A DNA stretch of 64,000 bases from Glycine soja (Eukaryota; Streptophyta; Magnoliopsida; Fabales; Fabaceae), in assembly GCF_004193775.1 (NCBI RefSeq), contig NC_041008.1:9192731-9256730 (forward strand). The letters run 5' to 3'. Below the pieces are notes generated by a model. The model was given only the letters and a program-made list of their open reading frames with translations. It did no database searches and was not told the origin of the DNA. The position numbers and the translations under genes were made by a program. This document shows positions 23,405 through 34,445 of the stretch, in pieces. How positions within the stretch are numbered: the first letter of the stretch is position 1; the number at the start of each line of letters is the position of its first letter.

Positions 23405-26400
23405 ATATCTCTTGCTGGCAAAGACACCTTTTCCTTAAGGTGTAATTTGTCCGAGACAGCTAACCATGGTTCCTATGATGTCTCCTCCAGGGGTAGACCT
23501 TTCCATTGTACCAAAACTAACGGAGTTGGTGGAGAGGTGGTGTTGTCGTCTTTATGGGCCAAAATAGCTAGTGGTTCCAAAATGGGTTTATTGCCTTGAG
23601 CTGCAGGGGGTAAATTATGAGTTGTGGAAGATGGGATGTATCTTTGAAGTCGTTGGTAAATTCAAGCGATAGGCAACTTGACCAATTCGCTCAGTGATCT
23701 CAAAGGGCCCGAAGAAGCGTTTGGCAAGTTTGGACTGGGAGCTGTCGGAAATGGAAGTGTGTCGATGCGGGCGAAGCTTGACATGGACCCATTGACCCAC
23801 TTCAAACGATTCTGGCTGGCACTTCATATCAGCAAAATGTTTCATAGCAATTTGCACCTTGATTAAACAATTATGGAGCTTTTGGTACACCAAGGTACGA
23901 TCACGCAGAAGGGATTTCACGGCTTCATTATTGGAAGAGGCCAATAAGGAATCAAGTATCGATGGTGGCGGTTTGTCATAGATTACTTCAAATGGAGTTA
24001 TCCCGGTGCTCGAATGCAAGGAGGTGTTGTAGGACCATTCAGCAAGAGGAAGGTATTTGGACCATTCAGTAGGCCTGTCGTGGATGAATGCGCGAAGATA
24101 CTTCTCAAGGACCTTGTTGATCACCTCTGTTTGTCCATCTTATTATGGATGATACGTTGTGTTGAGGCGCAAGGTGGTGTTGCTTAATCGAAACAGTTTC
24201 CGATTGACTTACAAAAATAAGATCGCGATCTGAAACAATGCTTCTAGGAAACCCATGAAGCTTGTATATGATATCGAGGAAGAGGAGGGTGACCTTGTAA
24301 GCCGTGACGTGAGAGGGTAAAGCACCAAAATGCACTCCCTTAGAAAATCTGTCAACGACCACCATCATTACTGTGTGGTTCTGGGAGTTGGGCAGATGGG
24401 TGATGAAATCCATCGAAAGATCCTCCCATATCCCAAAAGGAATCGTCAATGGTTGTAACAAGCCGGCCGATTTTCCAGGGAAGGGTTTGGTCTGTTAGCA
24501 AATTTGACATTGCTTAATGTAGCTTCGAACATCACGGTGGATGTTGGGCCTAGTGGAATTGGCCTATAGGCGGTGAGTAGTTTTCAGGACGCCAAAATGT
24601 TCTCTCAACGGGGTGGAATGGAATTCCATGAGCAATGCTAGGATAAAGGGGTTATCATCATTGATCTAGACACTCCCCTTGTAGAAGATCAAACCATTAT
24701 GGAGAAAGAAGTCAGGGAAATCAGTGGGACTAGCTTGTATGGAATGTAGCTTCTCCTAAAATGTCTCGCTAGCTTGTAATGATTCACGCAACTGATTCAT
24801 GAAATCTAGCTGAGGAACATGGAGGACCAAACATGTGGAGTCAGGTGCAGGAGTAATGCGCAATAGGGCATCCGCTATGACACTTGAGTGTCCACGCTTG
24901 AATTTAATTTGATAGTCATATCCCAACAGCTTCGCCAAGTAGTAGTGTTGCTCCAGGGTTTGAACAACTTGAGTCATTAAGTCTTACAAGCTCCGGTGGT
25001 CGGTGAGAATGATGAACGCGTGTCCGAGGAGATATTGGCGCCACTTGTTGACTGCGGCGGTTATCATGTGTAATTCACAAGTGTAGGTCGAGGCACGCTG
25101 AAGCTTTGGAGTAAATTGTTTACTGAAATAGGCAATTGGCTTGGCATTCTACATCAACACGGCGCCCATGGCAATGCCGGAGGCGTCCATTTCAATCACA
25201 AATGGTATAGTGAAGTCTAGAGGGGTCAACACAGGGGCGAATGTCATAGTTTGTTAAAGCTGAACAAAAGCGGTTTGAGCGAAGGGAGACTAGGCGAATT
25301 TGTTGCGACATAACAGAGTTGTCAATGACGAAGCAATAGAGGCATAATTACGAACGAAATGGCGGTAAAAACCGGTGAGCCCCAAGAAAGCACGAAGTTC
25401 CTTCATGGAAGAAAGGACTGGCCACTGTGTCATGGCGGCAATTTTGGAAGGGTCAAGTTTAATGCTGTTACCGGAGATGACATGACCCAGATATTCCAGG
25501 TGACATTCCCTGAAGAAACATTTGGACCGCTTGAGGAAGAACTGATGACGGAGGAGAGTATCCAGCACTTGTTCTAAATGATGGAGATGGGACGACAAAG
25601 AGTCACTATAGATGAGTATATCATCGAAGAAAACCACCGTAAATTTGCACAAAAATGGCTATAATACGGAGTTCATAATAGCCTGGAATGTGAAGGGTGA
25701 ATTGCGCAACCCGAAAGGCATGACCTTATACTCACAGTGGTCACGATGGGTTCTGAAAGCTATTTTCGGGATGTCTTCCTCTGCCATTAGAATTTGGTGG
25801 AAGCCTTGTTTAAGGTCCAATTTACATAACCAGGAAGCTTTGCCGAGGTCATCTAATAATTCTTCAATTGTCGGCAATGGAAACCAGTCACGGACGGTGA
25901 CTGCATTCAAGGCCCAATAATCCACGCACATGCGCCAGCTTCCATCCTTTTTCTTAACCAGAAGAACTGGTGAGGAGAAAGGGCTGTGACTTACCCGTAT
26001 CAAGCCATCGAGAAGAAGTTCTGAAACCTGTTTTTCAATCTCAGCTTTTTGGAAGAAAGGGTAGTGGTATGGGCGCACGTTGACCAGACCTGTGGAAGGT
26101 TGGAGGATGATGTGGTGGGCAATGTCACAGGAGGGGGGGAGGGATGAGGTGTTTAGGAAGATGACACTGTATTGGGATAGGATGTGGGAAATTTCGAAAA
26201 TGGTATGGGTGGTTATGGCTTCAGGAGGTGGGGAAGGGTGGTGGAGGGAAAGGTGGAAGAACGAAGAAGTGGAGCCAGTGTGGATCATGCCGAGGATTTG
26301 CTTGGCTGAGGAAGAAGAAGGCCCAAGGGGTACATCAGCGCTTAATTCAACTGGTGTGCCATTGTGGGTGAACTTCATAGATAAGGTGGTGTGATCAGTA

Positions 26401-27432
26401 AGGATCGGCCCAAATTGTTTAAGCCAGTCTATGCCCAAGACTATATCAGCTCCGCTTATAGGTAGCAGGTGAAAGGTAACCCGGAACTCGTGACCCTGGA
26501 GTAGCAGTGGTGTGGCAGCACATTGTTGTCGGCATTCCAAAATGGTGTCATTGCCAACCATTACGTGCAGCAGAGGGGTGTCCATTGGAGTGAGGGAGAT
26601 AAATCGCGCCACTCGAGGCTGTATGAAGCTATGAGTGCTTCCGTTGTCGATGAGGACAGTGACGCAGTTATGGTGGATGAAGCCATATAGACAGAATGTC
26701 GCTGGGGCTGTCAAACCGGAGAGGGCGTTGAAACTAATGTGAGGGGTGGGGTCATCAAGTGGTGGGTCAGGGGGTTCTATGTTGGGAGGGTAAGAAATAT
26801 GGTATGTGGTTAGGTTAGGTTCTGGTGGGGCTTCGTCGGTTTCTTCTATGAGGAGCAGAATCCGACCACGACACTTGTGGGATGTGCTCCACTTGTCGTT
26901 GCAATTGTAGCACAAACCTTTCTCCCGACGGAGGGCCATCTCTTCAGGAGTGCGATGGATGAAAGGTTGGCGGGGTGATTGGGAGGGTGTCGGAGTTGGA
27001 GGGGGAGGAAGAGTGTTTGAGGGAGTAGGTGGGTTGGGTCTGTAGGTACGGCGGCGGTCGAGGATTTTGTCCTCCTGGAGTTTGGCCAGCGCCGTGGCTT
27101 GGGGGAGAGAAATGGGTTGTAACGCAAGGACCTCCCGGCGGATTTTCGGAGCTAAATCAAAAATAAAACAACTGAGCAAAAAAGGAGGAGGCAAGCCCAT
27201 TCGGTTCGCAAGGCGTTCGAATTCCGTCAAATAGTCATTGACGGAACCACGATGTAGGTGCAGGTGTTGTGGGAGTTGGTGGTGATTGGTTGAATTTGTC
27301 CAAGAAAATCTCGGCTACTTTGGAAGCAAGGTCTGAGTGTTGGGCCGCAAGAGATTCGTGGTGGAGGGTGAGGCATGATAGAGCTTCTTCCAAGCGATCA
27401 GTGGTAGTTTTGCGGGTACCGTGATCAGCCAT
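23405..27432 (-). pseudogene. Gypsy A gag-pol, broken by deletion, stops and frameshifts
   Basis: Gag starts at 27432 (MADHGTRK). About 130 codons are missing between its N-terminus and SVNDYLTEFERLAN near 27235, with a frame change, when compared with element B. The long open piece 25659-27230 holds the gag end, a zinc knuckle (CYNCNDKWSTSHKC), protease (LIDNGSTHSFIQ) and most of RT. A stop near 25655 precedes VVFFDDILIYS. RNase H (IEMDAS) lies at about 25180-25210, with later RNase H blocks at 24756-24977. The integrase core is at 24105-24461 and 23615-24124 (VVDRFSKG, the GPF..ERIGQVAYRL block), followed by a chromodomain-like LVLVQWKGLPLEETS near 23490-23530. The frame then runs on into the LTR. 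Confidence 0.9.
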
Positions 27433-27448
27433 GGCAGGTCGGACCAGC

Positions 27449-27844
27449 TGTTATGGTCCCTCAAGTGATAAAGGAAAAGAGGCAGTAATATGCCTTGTAT
27501 TCGAGAACAAGGGAAACTCCTCAAGGTAAGAAAATGACTGAAAATTTGCTCTGCTTTTATTCATATTACTAACGATATTTATAGGCTATCTTGGTGCAAT
27601 TCCATAACAGAATTGGATAGCAAAATATACAGAGCAATAAAAAAATTGGAATATCTCCTAACAAACTTTGTCCTATAGTGCAATGCAGAGGAGATTATCA
27701 CACGTGCTTGATTCCTGAATCTTCTATGCATAATCAGCCAGGTAAGCTGGTTTATTCTTTGTTCTAATGGGCCTGTTGACGTTGCTACTATTCTCTTGGG
27801 TTGCTGTGTTGATGGTGTTAGTAGCAATACTCGTATTGCTAACA
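27449..27844 (-). repeat. 5' LTR of gypsy A, complete
   Basis: The 396-bp LTR has TGTTA/TAACA ends. On the minus strand it starts TGTTAGCAATACG, carries the Pol tail codons, a CTATAAATA promoter box near 27578-27586 and an AATAAA signal, and ends CCATAACA. A likely primer-binding site (TGGTCCGACC) follows two bases inside. Confidence 0.8.
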
Positions 27845-28299
27845 AACCACCTACTTACATAACAATTGATGAAATCTGTGTCTTCTTCTGTCTTCAGAAA
27901 AACTCTACTAGGCTTCTTAACCTTACCAGACGTGGCATTAGAATCAATGTCAGAAAATGAAGAATAATCTGCACGTACCCTATTATTCTTTGATCCATAA
28001 CATGCCCATTTCCAGGCACACCTCAGTGCTTGATGACAAATTCTGCATGGTAGCTTGATGAAACAACAGGCACAGGCTAAAGGGCAACATACACAAAGCA
28101 AGCAACTACTACAAAGGAATTCAATCAGTTTCTCTTTGGTTATGTGACCTTGTTGCTGAGAGGCCAAACTTGAAAAATTGCAAGTTTTGGCATGCCTTGT
28201 TGCATCAACATGTTCATTCCTCTGCCTCCTCCTAAATGTAACTCTTTCTTTGTCTTCAAGGGCTAGTTTGCACCCCATATCAGTGTATGTGGGTCCCAT
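27724..28299 (-). CDS. Cys-rich host protein, 3' end replaced by LTR sequence (chimeric ORF)
   Basis: The ORF is 191 aa from the ATG at 28297-28299. Residues 1-151 are host-like: a basic N-terminus, a hydrophobic Cys cluster at 63-79 (CSSCLLCVCCPLACACC), then KLPCRICHQALRCAWKWAC and YSSFSDIDS (112-120). I recognise the flavour of an unnamed plant family but no function. The gypsy A LTR begins in codon 152, and the frame continues for about 40 codons through the LTR's own Pol tail (RPIRTKNKPAYLADYA) to a stop at 27724-27726. Gypsy A therefore truncated the gene near its C-terminus, and the tail is transposon-derived. An alternative start is Met8. Whether it is expressed is unknown. Confidence 0.6.
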   Translation of the reverse strand: MGPTYTDMGCKLALEDKERVTFRRRQRNEHVDATRHAKTCNFSSLASQQQGHITKEKLIEFLCSSCLLCVCCPLACACCFIKLPCRICHQALRCAWKWACYGSKNNRVRADYSSFSDIDSNATSGKVKKPSRVFLKTEEDTDFINCYVSRWFVSNTSIATNTINTATQENSSNVNRPIRTKNKPAYLADYA

Positions 28300-30024
28300 A
28301 TGCCATCAAATATATGCTGAATGCTGTAGTTGAGATGAAACCCCTGCAATCCTTGTGAAGGGTTGTGTGAACATTTGCTTGGAAATCTTCCTAGGAAAGC
28401 ATTTGGAACTTGCTGCAGTTATTTTATGATGAGTATATTATATTTTTCTTATGTTCCTTCTTTCTTTGGTTTTCTGCTTTTTGTATCTAAGAATCTTGGT
28501 TGCCAAGGATGCTTCTTCACATTCAAGATTCTCTAATGGCTAAGATAATTTTAGTTATTCGGGTGATTAGATTCAAAACTTTCTCTACAGTGAAAAGTTA
28601 TTAATAAAAAATAATAAGTATCCAATTCCAATGTTTTCCATTCCTTTCTAATTTGGGACCAGAATTCTTTAGGTGGAAAGCTTTTATAATGCACTAACAG
28701 GTACACTGGTATTCACACAAACTTATTCGTTTTATCATAACACCACTTTACTTAACGTGGGACAATGTAGATCACACAAGAAAGGCAGAAAAAAGAGGAG
28801 GCCTGAAATCGAAGGAAGGCATCTCCAATATCATCGCTACCTTCACTGGATAGCATAACCACAATTTCAGCTGTCCAGTTCAAGTTTCTTTTTATTAGTA
28901 CAATTAAATTGGATTCTGATAACCCCATCAGCCTTATTTTCTTTTATCCTACACCTTCTTTCGGCATATTTATTTATTTATTTCAAAAATCAATGAGTTC
29001 ACCCTTTTTTTTTCAAATAATTATGACATTGTAATCAATTTGAATGGGGTTAACTGATCCTTCAGAGTTCAGATATACACTTTTTTAAGCTTTTACTTTT
29101 TATCAGCTTTTAAGCTCCTTTTTTAAGTTCAGATATACACTGTTTTTCTATAGTAAGCTTCTCAATTTAAAAGGCAAATTATGTAATTTCAATTAATGAT
29201 GAAATAATCAATAGTGAATATTACGTACACATATATGATAAATTATGAATGTATTGAAACGTTATTTCTTAATTTAATTCTCCTCAAGGACTGAGATTAT
29301 GTACTTTATTCTGATTCATTTTACACGAGTCAACTCATTAAAGAACATGTATCACTTTATTTCTCATTAATTATTATTAGCTCATCTCTCCCTAACCTGT
29401 CTAACCATCAAGGATTCAAACTTCGTTAGTTGTTCATAAGCTTCTTTATAGATTCGTGTTCCTGTCTTTCACACGTCCATAGATCATTAAATTTTTCTTC
29501 CACCTTCTTTTGTATCATCTAATTTGAATATTACACCAAAGATTACGAAACGCAGTAGTCCCAAGTTGCATGTCTTTTAGTTACTTCACATAAGTGCATG
29601 GTGTGGAAGCTTGAGACTTTAACTAAAAAATCTAACCACTGATCTGTAACCTTTATGGCGTGTCTGTTATTTTATTCACACTTTCCTATGCACATTTAAC
29701 AGAATATTTTAGACATTTACCAAAAAAAAAGATTGATATGCTAACACTCCCAATTAGGAGAAAAATGATTTCTTTTATAAAAAGAAAAAGGATAAGCAAC
29801 TACTAAATCAGAAAGATCAATGACATGGAATAAAAATAATGATGTGGTGAGGGTTTTTTTTTTGACAGGTTGTGGTGAGGTTCTTTACCAGCCTTTTGAA
29901 CTAATCCCATGACTTCAAGGGCATGCATCGATTTAAATTGAGACCATAATATTAAAAAAAATCACTGTGGATTCATTGGGTTCAATTTTGGTTCATCCAT
30001 GAGTGATGTGGTTAGTTGATCAAG
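28300..30024. other. Intergenic, no gene seen
   Basis: The first part should hold the promoter and leader of the minus-strand Cys-rich gene. The rest is A/T-rich with scattered short ORFs that look like chance, leading to the PPR pseudogene on the plus strand. Confidence 0.5.
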
Positions 30025-32077
30025 ATGGTTACCCTTCTTGAGTTCAAAACCGTGGAATCCTTAAGCCTAACCCTTAGGAACACACTCTCTAGATTGATTG
30101 AACAATGCAAGAACCAGAGAGAGCTCAAAAAAATTCATACCCAGATTCTAAAGTCACCAACTTTACACACTGGGGATCAATATCATCTCACTACCCGTCT
30201 CCTATTTTTTTGTTCCTTTTCCAATTATTGTTCTTTCAGCTATGCCACCAATGTCTTTCACATGATCAAGAAGCCTGATCTTCGTGCCTACAACATCATG
30301 ATCAGAGCATATACAAGCATGGAGGGTGGTTATGACACCCATTTTTGCAAGGCTTTGATGTTGTATAAACAAATGTTTTTCAAGGACATTGTGCCCAATT
30401 GCCTCACTTTCCCCTTCCTTTTAAAGGGTTGCACTAGGCGGCTTGATGGTGCTACTGGCCATGTTATTCATACCCAAGTGATAAAGTGTTATGAACAGAG
30501 ATGCTTCAATGAGGGGCAGCATAGACACAACAGCAAACACAGGAGGTGAACACACAAACACAGGAGTGCAGAAAGAAGCAATACTCAAAAGAAAGGTCAA
30601 AAAGCCCACCTATTTGAAGGACTTCGTCTGAAGGAATCTAATGGGATATTGCCGGCTCACATGATCTTCCAAAATCCTTCTGCTGATGCTGCGTATCTGA
30701 GGAAAAGCATCCATAACAGAATTAGTTATATTCCTAGGATTATACCAATTCTAGAAGGAAATTATTCCTTTCTAAGGATCTATAAATACTATGTAAATAA
30801 CAGAAGGATTAATAAGAAAAAGCTGGAATTTTTCCTTATCTCTGAAACTTCTCTAAATTCCCTTCTATTCTCTGGAGGAGCTGAACCTCTAAATCAGCTA
30901 AGTCCTTAACATAAAGTTTGGATTTTTGAAGGATATTTATATTGGCAATTCTTTGATCAGCTTGTACATGGCTTGTGGGTGGTTTCGTAATGCCAGGAAG
31001 GTGTTTGATGAAATGCTGGTTACAGATGTTGTCACTTGAAACTCAATGGTTATTGGGTGTTTGAGAAATGGAGGACTTGACATGGCAATGGACTTGTTTA
31101 GGAAGATGAATGGGAGGAATATCATAACTTGGAATTCGATTATTACAGGGTTGGCTCAAGGGGGAAGGGCAAAGGAGTCACTGGAGCTTTTCCATGAAAT
31201 GCAGCTTTTGAGTGATGATATGGTTAAACCGGATAAGATTACAATAGCTAGTGTCCTTTCAGCTTGAGCTCAACTTGGTGCTATTGACCATGGGAAATGG
31301 GTGCACGGTTATCTGAGAAGAAACAGCATTGAGTGTGATGTGGTAATTGGAACAGCACTTGTCAATATGTATGGCAAGTGTGGGGATGTGCAGAAAGCAT
31401 TTGAAATCTTCAAAGAAATGCCAGAGAAGGATGCCTCAGCATGGACCGTAATGATTTTGGTGTTTGCTCTTCATGGATTAGGTTGGAAAGCTTTTTATTG
31501 CTTTTTAGAGATGGAAAGAACTGGAGTCAAGCCAAACCATGCGACATTTGTTGGATTATTGTCAGCATGTGCTCATTCTGGTTTGGTAGAACAAGGTTGC
31601 TGGTGCTTTGATGTAATGAAACGTGTTTACTCGATTGTACCACAAGTTTATCACTATGCTTGCATGGTTAACATTCTTAGTTGAGCGAGGCTGTTTGGCG
31701 AGTCGGAGATTCTCATAAGAAGCATGCCGATGAAGCCAGATGTTTATGTTTGGGGTGCATTACTTGGAGGTTGTCGGATGCATGGGAATGTAGAATTAGG
31801 AGAAAAGGTAGCTCATCATTTGATAGACTTGGAACCTCATAATCATGCTTTCTATGTGAACTGGTGTGATATATATGCCAAAGCTGGCATGTTTGATGCT
31901 GCCAAAAGAATTAGGAATCTAATGAAAGAAAAAAGAATAGAAAAGAAAATCCCCGGCTGTAGCATGATTGAAATTGATGGAGAGGTTCAAGAATTCTCAG
32001 CTGGAGGATCATCTGAACTTCCCATGAAAGAACTAGTCTTGGTCTTAAATGGATTAAGTAACGAGATGAATATATGA
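30025..32077 (+). pseudogene. PPR protein (PLS class, E-type end), disrupted by a solo LTR and three stops
   Basis: PPR proteins bind organelle RNA for editing or processing. The frame starts at the ATG at 30025 and includes KKPDLRAYNIMIRAYT, DVVTWNSM-type and NIITWNSIITGLAQGG repeats, DVVIGTALVNMYGKCGD, a long PPR (VKPNHATFVGLLSACAHSG) and an E/E+-like end (MPMKPDVYVWGALLGGCRMHGN, then KKIPGCSMIEIDG). Breaks: a 425-bp solo LTR at 30487-30911, and TGA stops at 31037, 31265 and 31682. The first replaces the Trp of a VTWNS block. With the LTR and one 5-bp duplicate removed, everything is in one frame, so the gene was intact when the LTR arrived or nearly so. It is now a pseudogene. No DYW domain is present. 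Confidence 0.92.
30487..30911. mobile_element. Solo LTR inside the PPR pseudogene
   Basis: The 425-bp block starts TGTTATGAAC and ends CCTTAACA, flanked on both sides by TAAAG (30482-30486 and 30912-30916), a perfect 5-bp target duplication. A CTATAAATA box near 30780 suggests plus-strand orientation. It carries no coding region. It is a different family from the gypsy LTRs elsewhere in the window. Confidence 0.9.
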
Positions 32078-32932
32078 ATACATTGAATTATCAACAAAAA
32101 CATAGCTTTCAATAGTTGTATGGTGAAATTTGCATATTGCTTTGTTAAACAGTAGTCCAACAATCAATTGCAGTAGCATGTGTTGTAATTTTTTGCCATG
32201 ACTTAAAATTACTTACTTTTTCAATGAAAAGTAGGCACTGAAATCTTGCGGCAAATTACAGGAAATACAGTAACATCGCTAGTTCAAGTGTAATCTAAAT
32301 TATTACGCATAAATTTTATAGTGATGCAGAGCATTGTGTTAATGGATATGGAATACCAGGACACATGTAAAGAGCCATTAAAAGATATGGAAAACTAGGA
32401 TTTTACATCAAACAAAATCAAGGACTAATACCCCAATGTAAGCGTACTAATACCTCAATGACCATATTCTATGATAAGCATTAATTACAAAACCACCGAT
32501 TTTTTTCACATGTATTCATACTAGCTTGCAATGATAACCATAATATATGTAGCATTGCCAACTTCGAAGTAAACGAAGTGCCACTACGGCACTACCATAA
32601 GATGTATTAGTATCTATGATGTAATTTCTTAATTGAGATTGACCACAAAATTTCTAACCATGACAGAATGGCTTCTTTTTTTTGACAGACCATGACAGTG
32701 TTAGCAGCTGACAAAAACGCTACAAACCAAAGCATAAAAAGCAAGCACCATATAGTTTAACAGCAGTAGCCAGAGGCCCCGAGCCACCTCCTGTTATCTG
32801 GTATCTGTTATACAACACAACCAATCCAAGGTTGATTTGAAATCTTGACAGCCACTGCCACTAGCAATTGCAGAGTTCAATCATCTCTTATTTTTTCCTT
32901 CATCAACTCCACTCCTTCCATTAAAACCAGGA
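32078..32932. other. Spacer between two convergent genes
   Basis: 3' flanks of the PPR pseudogene (+) and of the small acidic-protein gene (-). No ORF or repeat of note. Confidence 0.5.
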
Positions 32933-34343
32933 TCAAACTCCATCTTCATTATCAGTGTCATCTATTTCTTCCCAATGAGAATCGGACTCATCCTCTTCAT
33001 CTTCGGACAATGTCCACTTCCCTAGAATTCCCCTCATCAACTCCTGGTCAGCTTCTATAGGCTTCCCTGCTAAATACCTCTGCAATATAGCCTCAAACAC
33101 AGAAGGAATTGCCTCAGCATCACCCTCTTGAAGCTTTGCCACACGCCTCTTCAACTCTTTAACCCAAACACACACAAAATAAAATTCTTTTAGCATAAAC
33201 TCAAATGATCAATATTTGAAACCAATGTATTAAAATCCTAACTGGCTCATTCAACCAGTTGGACTATGATCCAGTTATGTCTCCAAGTCGATTACACCTT
33301 ATTTCATAACTCCAAAAGTTATGTCTCCAGTTCTAATAAGTTCTTTTAACACATTTGTATTGAGAAACTTGAAAGTGTGAAGAGTTTTTACACTGTCAAC
33401 TAATTAGAAATTGTCATGCATGATAATTTATTGACATTTATATATATAATAACTATTTTAAAGGTCGTAGCTAGTATGATTTTTGATAAATTGATAATAT
33501 AAAGTATTTTACTGATAACACATAGGAATTAATCTCTAACAAGAGAAACTTATCTGCATTCATAATGTTAAGAATTTTTATGGTGTCAACTATTTATAAA
33601 TTGTCATATATGACAAATTTATTGACTTTTATAATATAATAACTACTATAAAAGTCATATCTAGCATGATTTCTGATTAGTTGACTTTTACAGTCATATT
33701 GCAGAAAATAAAAAAAGAAATGCAAAAGAGAATGCATTTAGTGGCATTTCTCTTTGAGATGGAATAAATCATCAATTTAGTCCTTGAAGTATGTCCCCTC
33801 TTCTACATAGTCCTTAAACCAATAAAATTATATAAGTAATCCTTAAAGTATTAAATATCCATCAATTTAGTCCCTGAGTTGATATATTTTACTAATATTG
33901 AAAGACTAATTTGAAGGGGAAAAAAATCACTACTTGAGTGACTATGTAGTACGATATTTAATGATTTAGGGAGTACTTATATAATTTTAATTTCATTAAT
34001 ATAAAGACTATTAGGAGAGAGAAAAAGAGTGATACTCTATAGAACAGATTGATGGTTTATAATTCCTGTAAGATTGCTTGAAGCAACGAGAAAAGTTGTA
34101 AGCGTTCATAGAACCATTTTATCAGACATGTGAAGGACACCCAAGTAATTAAGAGGACAGATAAAGCGATAATTGAGGAAGAGAAGTGTTACCTTCGTCG
34201 CTAATGTCTTCAACGAGGGAGTGGGGTTTGTCTGGGGCATTGGAGCGAGAAGAGAAGCAGGTGGGTGCTGTAACTGTAGGAGTGGGAGAGAAGCGAAGAC
34301 GGCGCGCGTGGAAGGACAAGTTTCTGAGAAGGTTTGCATTCAT
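32933..34343 (-). CDS. Small acidic protein, probably organelle-targeted, function unknown (two exons)
   Basis: Exon 1 is 34193-34343 and exon 2 is 32933-33156; the GT-AG borders join in phase to give 124 aa. The N-terminal 40 residues are rich in Arg, Ser, Leu, Thr and Pro with almost no acid (NLSFHARRLRFSP), which fits a mitochondrial or plastid presequence. The join creates DISDEELKRRVAKLQEG, a helical block that continues to about residue 95 (AIPSVFEAILQRYLAGK, then LMRGILGKW). The last about 25 residues are strongly acidic (SEDEEDESDSHWEEIDDTDNED). I believe this matches a conserved unnamed plant family but cannot name its role. A TATA-like box lies at 34438-34445. There are no defects, so it is likely a working gene. 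Confidence 0.8.
33365..33680. repeat. Diverged tandem duplication in the intron
   Basis: About 33365-33490 and 33545-33680 are diverged direct copies. Each has GTCAACTA, AAATTGTCAT, TTATTGAC-TTTATA, ATAATAACTA and TAGCATGATTT.TGAT-like blocks in the same order. Both are inside the 1036-bp intron of the small acidic-protein gene. Confidence 0.55.
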
Positions 34344-34437
34344 GGCTGTGTTGTGTTTGTGTTCCTCCTACGTTGCCAAGTCACGAAATCCCACAAGAGT
34401 TGATAATGGCTGATGGTTTTGACTTTTGATGTGGTAC

Positions 34438-34445
34438 TTTATATA
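34438..34445 (-). promoter_or_regulatory. Putative TATA box of the small acidic-protein gene
   Basis: TATATAAA on the minus strand, about 95 bp upstream of the ATG. Confidence 0.5.

Larger units (their letters stand above)
23128..27844 (-). mobile_element. Ty3/gypsy chromovirus, element A, decayed
   Basis: It lies on the minus strand, with a complete 5' LTR at 27449-27844 and a truncated 3' LTR at 23128-23404. The inside holds gag, protease, RT, RNase H, integrase and a chromodomain-like end in gypsy order. The two LTRs differ at about 14 of 277 compared positions by eye, so the insertion is much older than element B. No target duplication can be tested, because the outer 3' LTR end is gone and the two flanks (tRNA-Leu half, Cys-rich gene) are unrelated. 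Confidence 0.9.

Noticed and set aside
26080..26394. Plus-strand Trp/Met-rich ORF
   Set aside because: Antisense shadow of the gypsy A gag-pol frame.
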